64,000 bases of DNA from Couchioplanes caeruleus (GTDB taxonomy: Bacteria; Actinomycetota; Actinomycetes; Mycobacteriales; Micromonosporaceae). The stretch spans positions 2,053,501 through 2,117,500 of the forward strand of contig NZ_CP092183.1 in assembly GCF_023499255.1 (NCBI RefSeq), written 5' to 3'. Shown in pieces: positions 57,301 through 64,000 of this stretch (the stretch's first letter is position 1; each line of letters starts with the position of its first letter). The translations under genes and the position numbers were made by a program. The notes beneath the pieces are model-generated. The model made no database searches, was not told where the DNA came from, and was given only the letters and a program-made list of their open reading frames with translations.

Positions 57301-58491
57301 TCAGTCCTCCAGGAGGGGTACGGAGGGGTTCAGCTCACGGCCCAGTGACGCCGCGCGGGTCACCGACGAGGAACCGAACCGGTCGCGTACGGCGTCGAGC
57401 GCGCTGTCGAGCCCCTCGTCGTGCGGGTCCTCGAAGGGCAGCTCCAGCTGCACCGACCCGTCGCTGTCGAGGTTGCCGACCGCCACGCCGACCAGCGTGA
57501 TGCCGCGCTCCTCGATCAGCGGGCGGGCGGCGGTCAGCAGGCCGCGGGCCGTCTCGAGGATCGGCCGGGTCTGCATCGTGGCCTTGAGCAGGCTCCGGGA
57601 CCGGGTGGCGCGGCTGAAGTCGCCGAACCGCAGCCGCAGCGTCACGGTGCGCCCGGCGCGGTTCGCCGCCCGCATCCGGCGGGTGACCCGGTCGACCAGC
57701 GCGGCCAGCGTCGCCTCGAGCTCCGTGAACGGGCGCGGCCGCCGGCCCAGCGCGCACTGCGAGCCGATCGAGCCGCGCCGGTGCCCGACCCGGACCCGCC
57801 GCGGGTCGCGGTTGTGGGCGAGCGCGTGCAGGTGCCGGCCGGCGTGCGCGCCCAGCATCGTGACCAGCGCCGCCTCGCCGACGCGGGCCACGTGGCCGAC
57901 CGTGCGGATCTGGCGGTCGCGCAGCTTGGCGGCGGTCACCGGCCCGACGCCCCACAGCCGCTCGACCGGCAGCGGGTGCAGGAATGCGAGCTCTTCGCCG
58001 GGCGGGACGACTAGCAGGCCGTCGGGCTTGCCGACCCCGCTCGCCACCTTCGCCAGGAACTTCGTGCGGGCCACGCCGACCGTGATCGGCAGGCCGGCCC
58101 GTTCGCGCACCTCCGCGCGCAGGCGTACGGCGATCTCGGTGGGCGTACCCCGGATCTTGAGCAGGCCGCCCACCTCGAGGAACGCCTCGTCGATGGAGAT
58201 CCCCTCGACGATCGGCGTGGTGTCCCGGAAGACCTCGAAGACCGCCTTGCTCGCCGCCGAGTACGCCTTCATCCGCGGCGGGACGAGCACGGCGGCCGGG
58301 CAAAGGGCGCGGGCCTGCGCGATGCCCATCGGCGTGCGGACGCCGTACGCCTTCGCCTCGTAGCTGGCGGCCAGCACGACCCCGCCGCCGACCAGCACCG
58401 GCCGCCCCCGCAGCCCGGGGTCGTCGCGCTGCTCGACCGACGCGTAGAAGGAGTCGAGGTCGGCGTGCAGGATGGTCGCCCGGTCAGCCAC
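57301..58491 (-). CDS. dinB: DNA polymerase IV (Y-family)
   Basis: The protein has 396 residues. Catalytic carboxylates lie in HADLDSFYASVEQ (Asp11) and SIDEAFLEV (Asp101-Glu102). GVARTKFLAKVASGVGKPDG marks the palm, and VERLWGVGPVTAAKL a helix-hairpin-helix. QLELPF at residues 348-353 is the beta-clamp binding motif, so it can replace a stalled replicase. It copies damaged DNA with low fidelity. A LexA-box-like element sits 10-27 bases before the start codon. Confidence 0.94.
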   Translation of the reverse strand: MADRATILHADLDSFYASVEQRDDPGLRGRPVLVGGGVVLAASYEAKAYGVRTPMGIAQARALCPAAVLVPPRMKAYSAASKAVFEVFRDTTPIVEGISIDEAFLEVGGLLKIRGTPTEIAVRLRAEVRERAGLPITVGVARTKFLAKVASGVGKPDGLLVVPPGEELAFLHPLPVERLWGVGPVTAAKLRDRQIRTVGHVARVGEAALVTMLGAHAGRHLHALAHNRDPRRVRVGHRRGSIGSQCALGRRPRPFTELEATLAALVDRVTRRMRAANRAGRTVTLRLRFGDFSRATRSRSLLKATMQTRPILETARGLLTAARPLIEERGITLVGVAVGNLDSDGSVQLELPFEDPHDEGLDSALDAVRDRFGSSSVTRAASLGRELNPSVPLLED

Positions 58492-58500
58492 GGCGTCATC

Positions 58501-58518
58501 TTAGAACGCCTGTACGAA
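58501..58518 (-). promoter_or_regulatory. SOS (LexA) box-like site upstream of dinB
   Basis: TAGAACGCCTGTACGA (inside 58501-58518) matches the actinobacterial/Bacillus-type SOS consensus TCGAAC-N4-GTTCGA at 10 of 12 fixed positions. It is placed directly before the dinB start codon, where LexA would block transcription. Confidence 0.6.
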
Positions 58519-58526
58519 AGAAGCGA

Positions 58527-58994
58527 TCAGGCGATGGTCAGCAGCACGGCCTGGTTCTCCCGGGCCGCCGCGAGGTAGAACGCCCGGAGCTGGTCGGCGT
58601 TCGGGCCGAGGTAGGTCTCGAAGACGTCGTCCGCGTCCCAGATGCCCGGGTAGATCTCCGCCTCCTCGAGCGCAGCCGCGTCGTAGCGGGTGCGCAGCGC
58701 GGCCGCGTCCAGGTCGCGCAGGCCGGCGGCGACCGCGGCCACCCGGTCCGCGGTGAGCAGGCGCGCCGGGCCGTACCCGGTGTCCTCGCCCACCGGATCG
58801 CCGCCCAGGACCGCTTCTCCGGCGCCCGGGGTGGTCTTCCAGGCGCTCCGGGTCAGCAGGAAGTGGATCCCGTGCCAGGCCTTGTCGAGGTCCAGCTCCG
58901 CCTCACCGAGCTTCTCGAGGGTGCCCGGCGCGTCGATCTCCAGGTCGCGTACCTGGTCAGGGGTGAGCCGGCGGCCGGCGAAGATCATGCCCAT
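58527..58994 (-). CDS. DUF1877 family protein (YfbM-like)
   Basis: The protein has 155 residues from the ATG at 58994. MGMIFAGRRLTPDQ, LDLDKAWHGIHFLLT and the C-terminal DVFETYLGPNADQLRAFYLAAAREN, quoted in part, match the YfbM/DUF1877 fold, with YGPARLLTADRVAAVAAGL in the middle. No enzymatic activity is established for the family. It is divergent from the cupin gene (34 bp apart), and precedes dinB on the same strand, with the SOS-like site between. Confidence 0.88.
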   Translation of the reverse strand: MGMIFAGRRLTPDQVRDLEIDAPGTLEKLGEAELDLDKAWHGIHFLLTRSAWKTTPGAGEAVLGGDPVGEDTGYGPARLLTADRVAAVAAGLRDLDAAALRTRYDAAALEEAEIYPGIWDADDVFETYLGPNADQLRAFYLAAARENQAVLLTIA

Positions 58995-59028
58995 GGCGGG
59001 CAGTCTGCCAGACGCCGAGAATGGGGTC

Positions 59029-59445
59029 ATGACGACGCGACCGCCGCTGGCCGAGGCCCTGGACCTGCTACCCCACCCGGAGGGCGGGTGGTTCCGCGAG
59101 ACGTTCCGGTCGCGGGTCGTCTTCGAGCCCGAGGGGTACGCGGGCCCGCGCGCCGCCGCCACCGGCATCTACTTTCTGCTCCAGCCCGGCGAGTCGTCGG
59201 CGTGGCACGTGGTGACGTCCGACGAGCTGTGGTTCCTGCACTCCGGCACGCTCGAGCTGCGCCTCGGCGGGAGCGGGGAGAAGCCGGCCGAGCCGGGCGA
59301 CGTGGTGCTGGTCGACGCCCGCAACCCGCAGGCGCTCGTGCCGGCCGGGGTGTGGCAGAGCGCGTACCCGGTGGGCGGCGAGCCGGTGCTGGTCAGCTGC
59401 GTGGTCTCGCCCGGCTTCGACTTCGCCGACTTCCGCATGGCGTGA
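59029..59445 (+). CDS. Cupin (DUF985) protein
   Basis: The protein has 138 residues. PLAEALDLLPHPEGGWFRETFRS (quoted in part), GIYFLLQPGESSAWHVVTSDELWFLHSGTLELRLGG and SCVVSPGFDFADFRM match the cupin_5/DUF985 family. The two cupin motifs offer possible metal ligands (His in SAWHVV, Glu in DELW, His in LHSG). Function is probably binding or modification of a small sugar or nucleotide-type compound. It stops 16 bp before the convergent CBM6-like gene. Confidence 0.9.
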   Translation: MTTRPPLAEALDLLPHPEGGWFRETFRSRVVFEPEGYAGPRAAATGIYFLLQPGESSAWHVVTSDELWFLHSGTLELRLGGSGEKPAEPGDVVLVDARNPQALVPAGVWQSAYPVGGEPVLVSCVVSPGFDFADFRMA

Positions 59446-59460
59446 GCGCTCCGCGCGTCG

Positions 59461-60114
59461 TCAGTGGCCGAAGGCGAAGTAGTTCAAGTTCAGGAACTCG
59501 GTGCCGCTGTCGCTGGCGAACGTGAGGAACAGCGTGTGCATCCCGGTCGTCGGGGTGACCATGGTCGTCTGCGTCTGCCATTTCTGCCAGCCGCCCATGT
59601 TGCCCACGGTCAGGCCGCCGATCGGCGTGGAGGCCGGGCTGTCGAGGTGCAGGTCGACCCGGCCGGTCACGCCGTCGCCCACGTCGGACGCCACCCGGAC
59701 GGCGAACCGGGTGGCCGGCGTCGCGCCGAAGTTCACCTGGTCGTAGCGCAGCCAGTCGCCGTTGTTGATCCAGCCGACGTCCTGCCCACCACCCTCGTCC
59801 TCGGTGTCCTCGGCCTGAGTGCCCTGCTGGTTGGTGGCGCTCTCCGCCTGGATCGTGGTGTACGCGTCGGTCCCGCCGACCGGCACTTCCTCGGACGGCG
59901 ACGGGCTGGGCGCGGCGACGCTCGGGGAGGGCTGCGCGGACCCGGCGGGCGCGGCCGCGGCCGGCGCCGGGGTGGACGGCCCGTCCTGCAGCCGGCCGAG
60001 GAAATAGCCGAGCAGGAGCAGGGCGAGGCCGGCCGCGGCGAGCGCGGCGCGGCGCCGGGTGACCCTCGAGCGCGAGTGGTACACCCCGGGCGGAGCCGGT
60101 GCGGGGATGCTCAC
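59461..60114 (-). CDS. Membrane-anchored CBM6-like carbohydrate-binding protein
   Basis: The protein has 217 residues from a GTG at 60114, with TATCCT 8 bases upstream suggesting a leaderless mRNA. A short N-terminus precedes one transmembrane helix (ALAAAGLALLLLGYFLG). A Pro/Ala/Ser stalk follows, then a ~130-residue beta-sandwich: YTTIQAESATNQQGTQAED, VGWINNGDWLRYDQVNFG, GGWQKWQTQTTMV, and LNLNYFAFGH. These are the family 6 carbohydrate-binding-module signatures (AE, GDW, Trp/Tyr platform). It probably holds glycans at the cell surface and is next to the GH64 glucanase gene. Confidence 0.85.
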   Translation of the reverse strand: MSIPAPAPPGVYHSRSRVTRRRAALAAAGLALLLLGYFLGRLQDGPSTPAPAAAAPAGSAQPSPSVAAPSPSPSEEVPVGGTDAYTTIQAESATNQQGTQAEDTEDEGGGQDVGWINNGDWLRYDQVNFGATPATRFAVRVASDVGDGVTGRVDLHLDSPASTPIGGLTVGNMGGWQKWQTQTTMVTPTTGMHTLFLTFASDSGTEFLNLNYFAFGH

Positions 60115-60436
60115 GGGTCGACAGGATAGCCGACCACTGTGATGAGTGACGAAATAACACACAGTAGCTACGTGTCGGGTGGCGAAGAATGCGCCCCACC
60201 TTCGCCAGTGCAGAAGATTTCCTGGTGTGCTAAGGGATCCGGTCATCGGTTGACATCTCTGAACGGTCGTACCATGGTGGTGAGAGCGCTCTCACCGTCG
60301 AGACGGCGATGCGGAGCGTAACGGCCAGGACGCATCCCCCTTCCGTGTCCGCCCCCGAAGCGAGCCTGGCCGGCGTGGGATCCCTCCCGGCCGGTGCCGG
60401 GCCCGCGCCACCCGGGGGCCGGACACTGGAGCGCCT
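60115..60436. promoter_or_regulatory. Promoter and perfect CebR-type operator of the glucanase gene
   Basis: This 322-bp gap separates the divergent CBM6-like and GH64 genes. GGTGAGAGCGCTCTCACC at 60279-60296 is a perfect 18-bp palindrome with the central GAGCGCTC of LacI-family (CebR/BglR-like) operators. TTGACA lies at 60250-60255, so the operator covers the -10/start region. No regulator gene is adjacent. Otherwise I see nothing in the gap. Confidence 0.8.
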
Positions 60437-61627
60437 GTGCGACTCAATCGCAAGTCCCTGCTCGGACTCGCCGTGGCGGCCGTCGCCGTCCCGGCGGCCA
60501 TCGCGGTCGTTCCCACCGCCCAAGCGGCCACCCTGCCCGACGTGCTGCCGCTGACGGTCACGAACAACTCCGGCCGTGCCGAGGCCGTCCACCTGTACGT
60601 GCTCGGCGAGTCGGGCGGCAAGCTCGGCTACGTCAGCGAGTCCGGCGCCTTCACGCCGTGGACCGGCGGCGCGAACCCGCCCGTACCCGCACCCGACGTC
60701 TCGATCGACGGCCCGGCGAACGGGGCCAGCAGGACCATCGGCGTGCCCCGCGGCCTCTCCGGCCGGATGTACATGGCGTTCGGCGACAAGCTCGACTTCA
60801 AGCTCGCCCAGGACGGCGGCCTCGTGCAGCCCGCGCCCTGGGCGGCAGGGGACGCCAACAGCGACATCCTGTTCGACTGGAGCGAGTTCACGTACAACGA
60901 CGCCGGGGTGTTCATCAACAGCTCGCAGGTGGACATGTTCGCCGTGCCGCACGAGGTGAGCGTGACCGGCTCGGACGGCCGTACGCAGGCCACCGGCGCG
61001 CTCAAGCCGGGCGGGCGCTCCGCGGTCGTCGACGCCATGAAGGCCGACCCGGAGTTCGCCAAGCTCGTGCAGACCCGCGACGACGGCACCGTGCTGCGCG
61101 TGCTGTCCCCGGGCAAGGGCGCCGACGGCGGCTCCTTCGACCCGGACTACCTCGCGTCCTACATCGACGAGGCGTGGGCCGCGTACGCGGGCACCGACCT
61201 GACCGTGAAGCCCTTCGCCGACCAGCCCGACAAGGTCTTCAAGGGCCGGACGGCCGGCGACGTCATGACCTTCACCGACGCCACCGGAGCGCAGGTCGCC
61301 ACGTTCACCAAGCCCAGCACGTCCAACGTCTGGGGCTGCGACGGCAAGCTCGGCGCCCCGAACGACCTGGTCGTCGGCCCGATCGCGCGCAGCCTGTGCG
61401 CGGCGCTGCAGCGCACCACGCTGGGCTCGCTGCCGGTCGAGCCGAGCACCGACCCGTCCACCTTCTATCTTCACGACCCGACCAACGAGTACGCCAAGGT
61501 CATCCACGAGCAGATGGCCGACGGCAAGGCGTACGCGTTCGCCTTCGACGACGTCGCCAACCAGGAGTCGCTGGTGCACGACGGCAACCCGACCTCGATC
61601 GGCATCACGCTGACGCCGTTCGAGTAG
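60437..61627 (+). CDS. Secreted GH64 beta-1,3-glucanase
   Basis: The protein has 396 residues. A signal peptide (LLGLAVAAVAVPAAIAVVPTAQA) leads to a thaumatin-like plus glucanase fold: LPLTVTNNSGRAEAVHLYVLG, RMYMAFGDKLDF, DILFDWSEFTYNDAGVFINSS, quoted in part, and AYAFAFDDVANQESLVHDG. The last motif carries the family's acidic residues. GH64 enzymes release pentasaccharides from laminarin and fungal or plant beta-1,3-glucan. Expression is probably repressed through the CebR-type palindrome 140 bp upstream until glucan-derived sugars appear. Confidence 0.93.
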   Translation: MRLNRKSLLGLAVAAVAVPAAIAVVPTAQAATLPDVLPLTVTNNSGRAEAVHLYVLGESGGKLGYVSESGAFTPWTGGANPPVPAPDVSIDGPANGASRTIGVPRGLSGRMYMAFGDKLDFKLAQDGGLVQPAPWAAGDANSDILFDWSEFTYNDAGVFINSSQVDMFAVPHEVSVTGSDGRTQATGALKPGGRSAVVDAMKADPEFAKLVQTRDDGTVLRVLSPGKGADGGSFDPDYLASYIDEAWAAYAGTDLTVKPFADQPDKVFKGRTAGDVMTFTDATGAQVATFTKPSTSNVWGCDGKLGAPNDLVVGPIARSLCAALQRTTLGSLPVEPSTDPSTFYLHDPTNEYAKVIHEQMADGKAYAFAFDDVANQESLVHDGNPTSIGITLTPFE

Positions 61628-61663
61628 GGGGCGGCGCGGCTGCGCGGTGGCCGGGGCCGAACG

Positions 61664-62578
61664 TCAGCCGTTAGGGGCCAGCGCGCTGAGGATCTCCTCG
61701 GCGCGCTCCCCGGCCGCCCGCGGGTCCGCGTCCGGTGAGCCGATGAACGGGTCCCAGTTGAGGTCGTAGAACAGCTCGGTGACGCCGGCCTCCGCGTACC
61801 GCTGGGCGCCGGAGCGGATCTGGTCCCAGGTGCCCGACAGCGGGACGGCCTCGTCACGCAGCCCGACCCGGACCACGCCCCGCACCACGATGCTGACGGC
61901 GTCCGGGTCCCGGCCCGCCTCCTCGGCGGCCCGCCGGACGATCTGCGCGCCCCGGGCGATGTCCTCCAGGCTCGCGCGGCTGCTGCTCACCCATCCGGCG
62001 GCGATCCGCCCGGCCCGGCGCAGCGCGACGTCGGCCGTGCCGCCGAGCAGGATCGGCGGGCCACCGGCCTGCACCGGCGGCGGCGCCATGCGGCTCGGCG
62101 GCACCCGGTAGAACTCGCCCTCGACGGCGGCCATCTCGCCCGCGAAGAGCGTACGCAGCACCCGCAGGTACTCCTCCGTCCGCCGCCCGCGGGGGTTCGG
62201 GTCCGAGCCGGTCGCCGCGAACTCCACCTCGGACCACCCCGTGCCCAGCCCCAGCACGAAGCGGCCGCCGGAGAGCACGTCCAGCGTCGTGGCCTGCTTG
62301 GCGAGGTACGTGGGGGACAGGTACGGCAGATTGATCACCGCGACGCCGAGCCGGATGTCGGTGGTACGGGCGGCGGCGTACGTCAGCGCCAGCATCGGGT
62401 CGAGCACGCTGCGGTAGACCGGCGCCAGGTCCTGGCCCTCGCCGGCGAGCAGCCGCTGGAACGCCCACAGCCCGTGATAACCCAGCTCCTCGGCGCGCAT
62501 CGCGAACCCGGTCACCGACAGGGGATCGGCCCAGACGCCGGACACGGGGCAGCCACAGCTGATCAACATGCGAGTCAC
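61664..62578 (-). CDS. LLM-class (F420-dependent) oxidoreductase
   Basis: The protein has 304 residues; a second in-frame ATG is three codons in. The luciferase-like TIM barrel is marked by GFAMRAEELGYHGLWAFQRL, IRLGVAVINLPYLSPTYLAKQ, GRFVLGLGTGWSEVEF, PPILLGGTADVALRRAGRIAAGW, quoted in parts, and GVTELFYDLNWD near the end. Actinobacterial members commonly use coenzyme F420 rather than FMN, whose synthesis genes are not in this window. Substrate unknown. It is convergent with the GH64 gene. Confidence 0.88.
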   Translation of the reverse strand: MTRMLISCGCPVSGVWADPLSVTGFAMRAEELGYHGLWAFQRLLAGEGQDLAPVYRSVLDPMLALTYAAARTTDIRLGVAVINLPYLSPTYLAKQATTLDVLSGGRFVLGLGTGWSEVEFAATGSDPNPRGRRTEEYLRVLRTLFAGEMAAVEGEFYRVPPSRMAPPPVQAGGPPILLGGTADVALRRAGRIAAGWVSSSRASLEDIARGAQIVRRAAEEAGRDPDAVSIVVRGVVRVGLRDEAVPLSGTWDQIRSGAQRYAEAGVTELFYDLNWDPFIGSPDADPRAAGERAEEILSALAPNG

Positions 62579-62789
62579 CGTACTGCCCGGGACGGCGGCG
62601 GGGCCACCGGGCAGCTCCGGGGCGTCACTCGGGCATAACGGTCAGGCAGATTGAACCGTCGAATCTCAGAAGGCGGTATTTGCCGGGTGAACCGGAATCG
62701 CGATCGCCCGGCCGGGGTACTCAGGCGGCCCGAAATCGCGCCACTATTCGGACCAATGGGCCCGAACCGAGGATGAGGAGCACCACCTC

Positions 62790-62981
62790 ATGAGCGACCC
62801 GCCCGGCCCGCAGCGACAGATCCCCCTCAACGCCGAGGATCGCGCCGCGGGCGAGCAGTACGCCGGTGAGCACGATCCCGGGCCACCCGAGAACTACGCG
62901 GGCGATCCCGTCCCCGACCCCTGGGAGGAGGAGCCGGATGGCCAGCTGGATCCTGGTGCCGTGCCTGGTCTCCCTTCGTAA
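62790..62981 (+). CDS. Small acidic protein overlapping the peptidase gene
   Basis: A 63-codon frame with a GAGGAG site begins MSDPPGPQRQIPLNAEDRAAG. It is rich in Pro, Glu and Asp, without hydrophobic segments, and so likely disordered. Its last 44 bases overlap the start of the peptidase gene in another frame. The overlap and ribosome-binding site suggest translational coupling, but no homologue is recognised, so it is a weak call. Confidence 0.45.
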   Translation: MSDPPGPQRQIPLNAEDRAAGEQYAGEHDPGPPENYAGDPVPDPWEEEPDGQLDPGAVPGLPS

Positions 62982-63831
62982 CGAGTTCAACCAGCTGGCG
63001 CCGAACCGGGACAAGGCCTCGGACGGCTCCATCGGCGACACGTCCCACGCGGCGAGCTCCTCGGACCACAACCCCGACGAGACCGGCAACACGCCGTACG
63101 AGGACAGCGACCGCATCAACGAGGTCCACGCGATCGACGTGGACGACGACCTGCGCGAGTCCGGCTGGACCATGACCCGGTGCGTGGAGATCATCGTCAC
63201 GCGCCACCGGGAGGGCCGCGACGACCGGCTGCAGAACGTCATCTACAACCGCCGGATCTGGTCCCGGTCGTGGGGCTGGACAGCGCGTTCGTACACCGGG
63301 GCGAGTCCCCACACCGAGCACGCGCACTTCTCCGCGCGTTACACCACCGCCCAGGAGCGTGACACCAGCCCCTGGGGACTGCTGGAGGCAGACGACGTGA
63401 CCAAGAGCGAGTTCACCGCCTGGATGACCGAGTGGGCGCGCAGCGCCGCCGGGCGCGAGGCCCTGGCCCGGGCCGTGCTGGCGTACGACCCCGGCAGGTC
63501 GTCCAACGGTGCCATCCCGCCGGGCGGCATCACGAACCCCGGCTCCGACGCCGCCACCAACCCGACCGTCGGCGCCAACTGGGCGCTCAACCGGGCGATC
63601 ATCGCCTCGATCCTCGGATACCAGATCCGCGACCGGGTGGACCACGTGCAGGCGAGCATCGACGCGCTGGCCAAGTCCGCGGGCGCCCCGGTGGCCCAGC
63701 AGGTCAGCGCGCAGACCGCGCTGGACGCGATCGGCTCCGGCCGGATGTCGCCCGAGGAGGCGGCAGCCGCGCTGCGGGCCGCGCTGGGCGAGGAGGGCGC
63801 CGCGAACGTCGGCCGGCTGCTCACGAGCTGA
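62938..63831 (+). CDS. M15-like zinc peptidase / endolysin-type protein
   Basis: The protein has 297 residues from MASWILVP at 62938. The motif set DTSHAASSSDHNPDETG, EVHAIDVDDDL and SPHTEHAHFS gives His/Asp/His ligands as in M15-type D-Ala-D-Ala or L-Ala-D-Glu peptidases. Such proteins occur in phage lysis cassettes and in many actinobacterial chromosomes. The C-terminal ~130 residues are helical and may bind the wall. No signal peptide is seen, so export could require a holin-like partner not present here. It probably cuts peptidoglycan stem peptides. Confidence 0.8.
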   Translation: MASWILVPCLVSLRNEFNQLAPNRDKASDGSIGDTSHAASSSDHNPDETGNTPYEDSDRINEVHAIDVDDDLRESGWTMTRCVEIIVTRHREGRDDRLQNVIYNRRIWSRSWGWTARSYTGASPHTEHAHFSARYTTAQERDTSPWGLLEADDVTKSEFTAWMTEWARSAAGREALARAVLAYDPGRSSNGAIPPGGITNPGSDAATNPTVGANWALNRAIIASILGYQIRDRVDHVQASIDALAKSAGAPVAQQVSAQTALDAIGSGRMSPEEAAAALRAALGEEGAANVGRLLTS

Positions 63832-63930
63832 CATTCATCCGTACGGGGCGGGCGCCGCGGTGCCCGCCCCGCGCCGGGCGGCGCGGAAATCCGGTGGACC
63901 GTCGCGGCCCGGCCGGGTGATCGTGGGCGG

Positions 63931-64000
63931 ATGCGCCAGGACGAGATCTGGGACGCGGACACCGCGAGCCGCTACGACACGCCCGGCACCGGCATGTTCG
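63931..64000 (+). CDS. SAM-dependent methyltransferase, N-terminal part (cut by window edge)
   Basis: An ATG at 63931 opens MRQDEIWDADTASRYDTPGTGMF, quoted in full as it is all that is visible beyond a partial codon. This EIWD-x-ETAxxYDTPGTGM start is typical of actinobacterial class I methyltransferases. No SAM loop is in view, so the call rests on the N-terminus alone. Confidence 0.6.
   Translation, partial: MRQDEIWDADTASRYDTPGTGMF

Overview
The window is high-GC DNA with strong G/C third-position bias, frequent GTG starts, a Gly-Cys-Val tRNA cluster and F420, Eis, SapB-type and CebR-type features. Together these point to a filamentous actinomycete. The frequent GTAC/CGTACG words and the gene set suggest Micromonosporaceae (Actinoplanes-like), but that genus call is an inference. 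About 58 protein genes, two of them under 45 codons, are supported, with three tRNAs, one cobalamin riboswitch, several operator palindromes and a few hairpins.

Layout. 1-11.5 kb: a TPR protein cut by the left edge, two lipoproteins, a MerR regulator coupled to a thioredoxin, an esterase, an ECF sigma factor with a membrane partner, a GNAT, a secreted papain-fold protease with TIG repeats, an orphan LuxR-type regulator and a secreted low-complexity repeat protein. 11.7-18.7 kb: a complete SapB/AmfS-type class III lanthipeptide locus (LanKC synthetase, two tandem near-identical precursors, two ABC half-transporters, a RamR-like regulator). 18.8-31.8 kb: TetR-controlled reductases, an arabinofuranosidase-like glycosidase with a ricin-type lectin, a GDPD-like enzyme, a PLP decarboxylase, a ThuA-like protein, and a tightly overlapping four-gene operon (methyltransferase, membrane protein, nitroreductase, isochorismatase). 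31.8-38 kb: glucose-6-phosphate dehydrogenase, a TetR/reductase pair with duplicated operator, an LPXTG surface protein, a DUF4232 lipoprotein, an ammonium-transporter remnant and the tRNAs.

38-42 kb: an Eis-like acetyltransferase and an ApbE / FMN-binding protein / ferric-reductase-like operon that looks like a flavin-based electron-transfer unit. 42.4-57.3 kb: the aerobic corrin-ring locus: cobL-cobM-cobK on the plus strand, convergent with cobG-cobH-cobIJ on the minus strand. cobN is divergent from cobG behind a cobalamin riboswitch, and cobF lies 3.5 kb further on beyond an ABC exporter. These cover most steps from precorrin-2 to cobalt insertion. Three unrelated tandem-repeat expansions lie within 4 kb of this locus: in cobK, in the cobK/cobIJ gap and in cobG.

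57-64 kb: DNA polymerase IV with an SOS-box-like site, DUF1877 and cupin genes, a CBM6-like membrane protein, a GH64 glucanase behind a perfect CebR-type palindrome, an F420-type oxidoreductase, an M15-like peptidase with an overlapping small ORF, and the start of a methyltransferase. The most distinctive system is the two-precursor SapB-like lanthipeptide cluster. The most unexplained structure is the repeat expansion in the cob locus.
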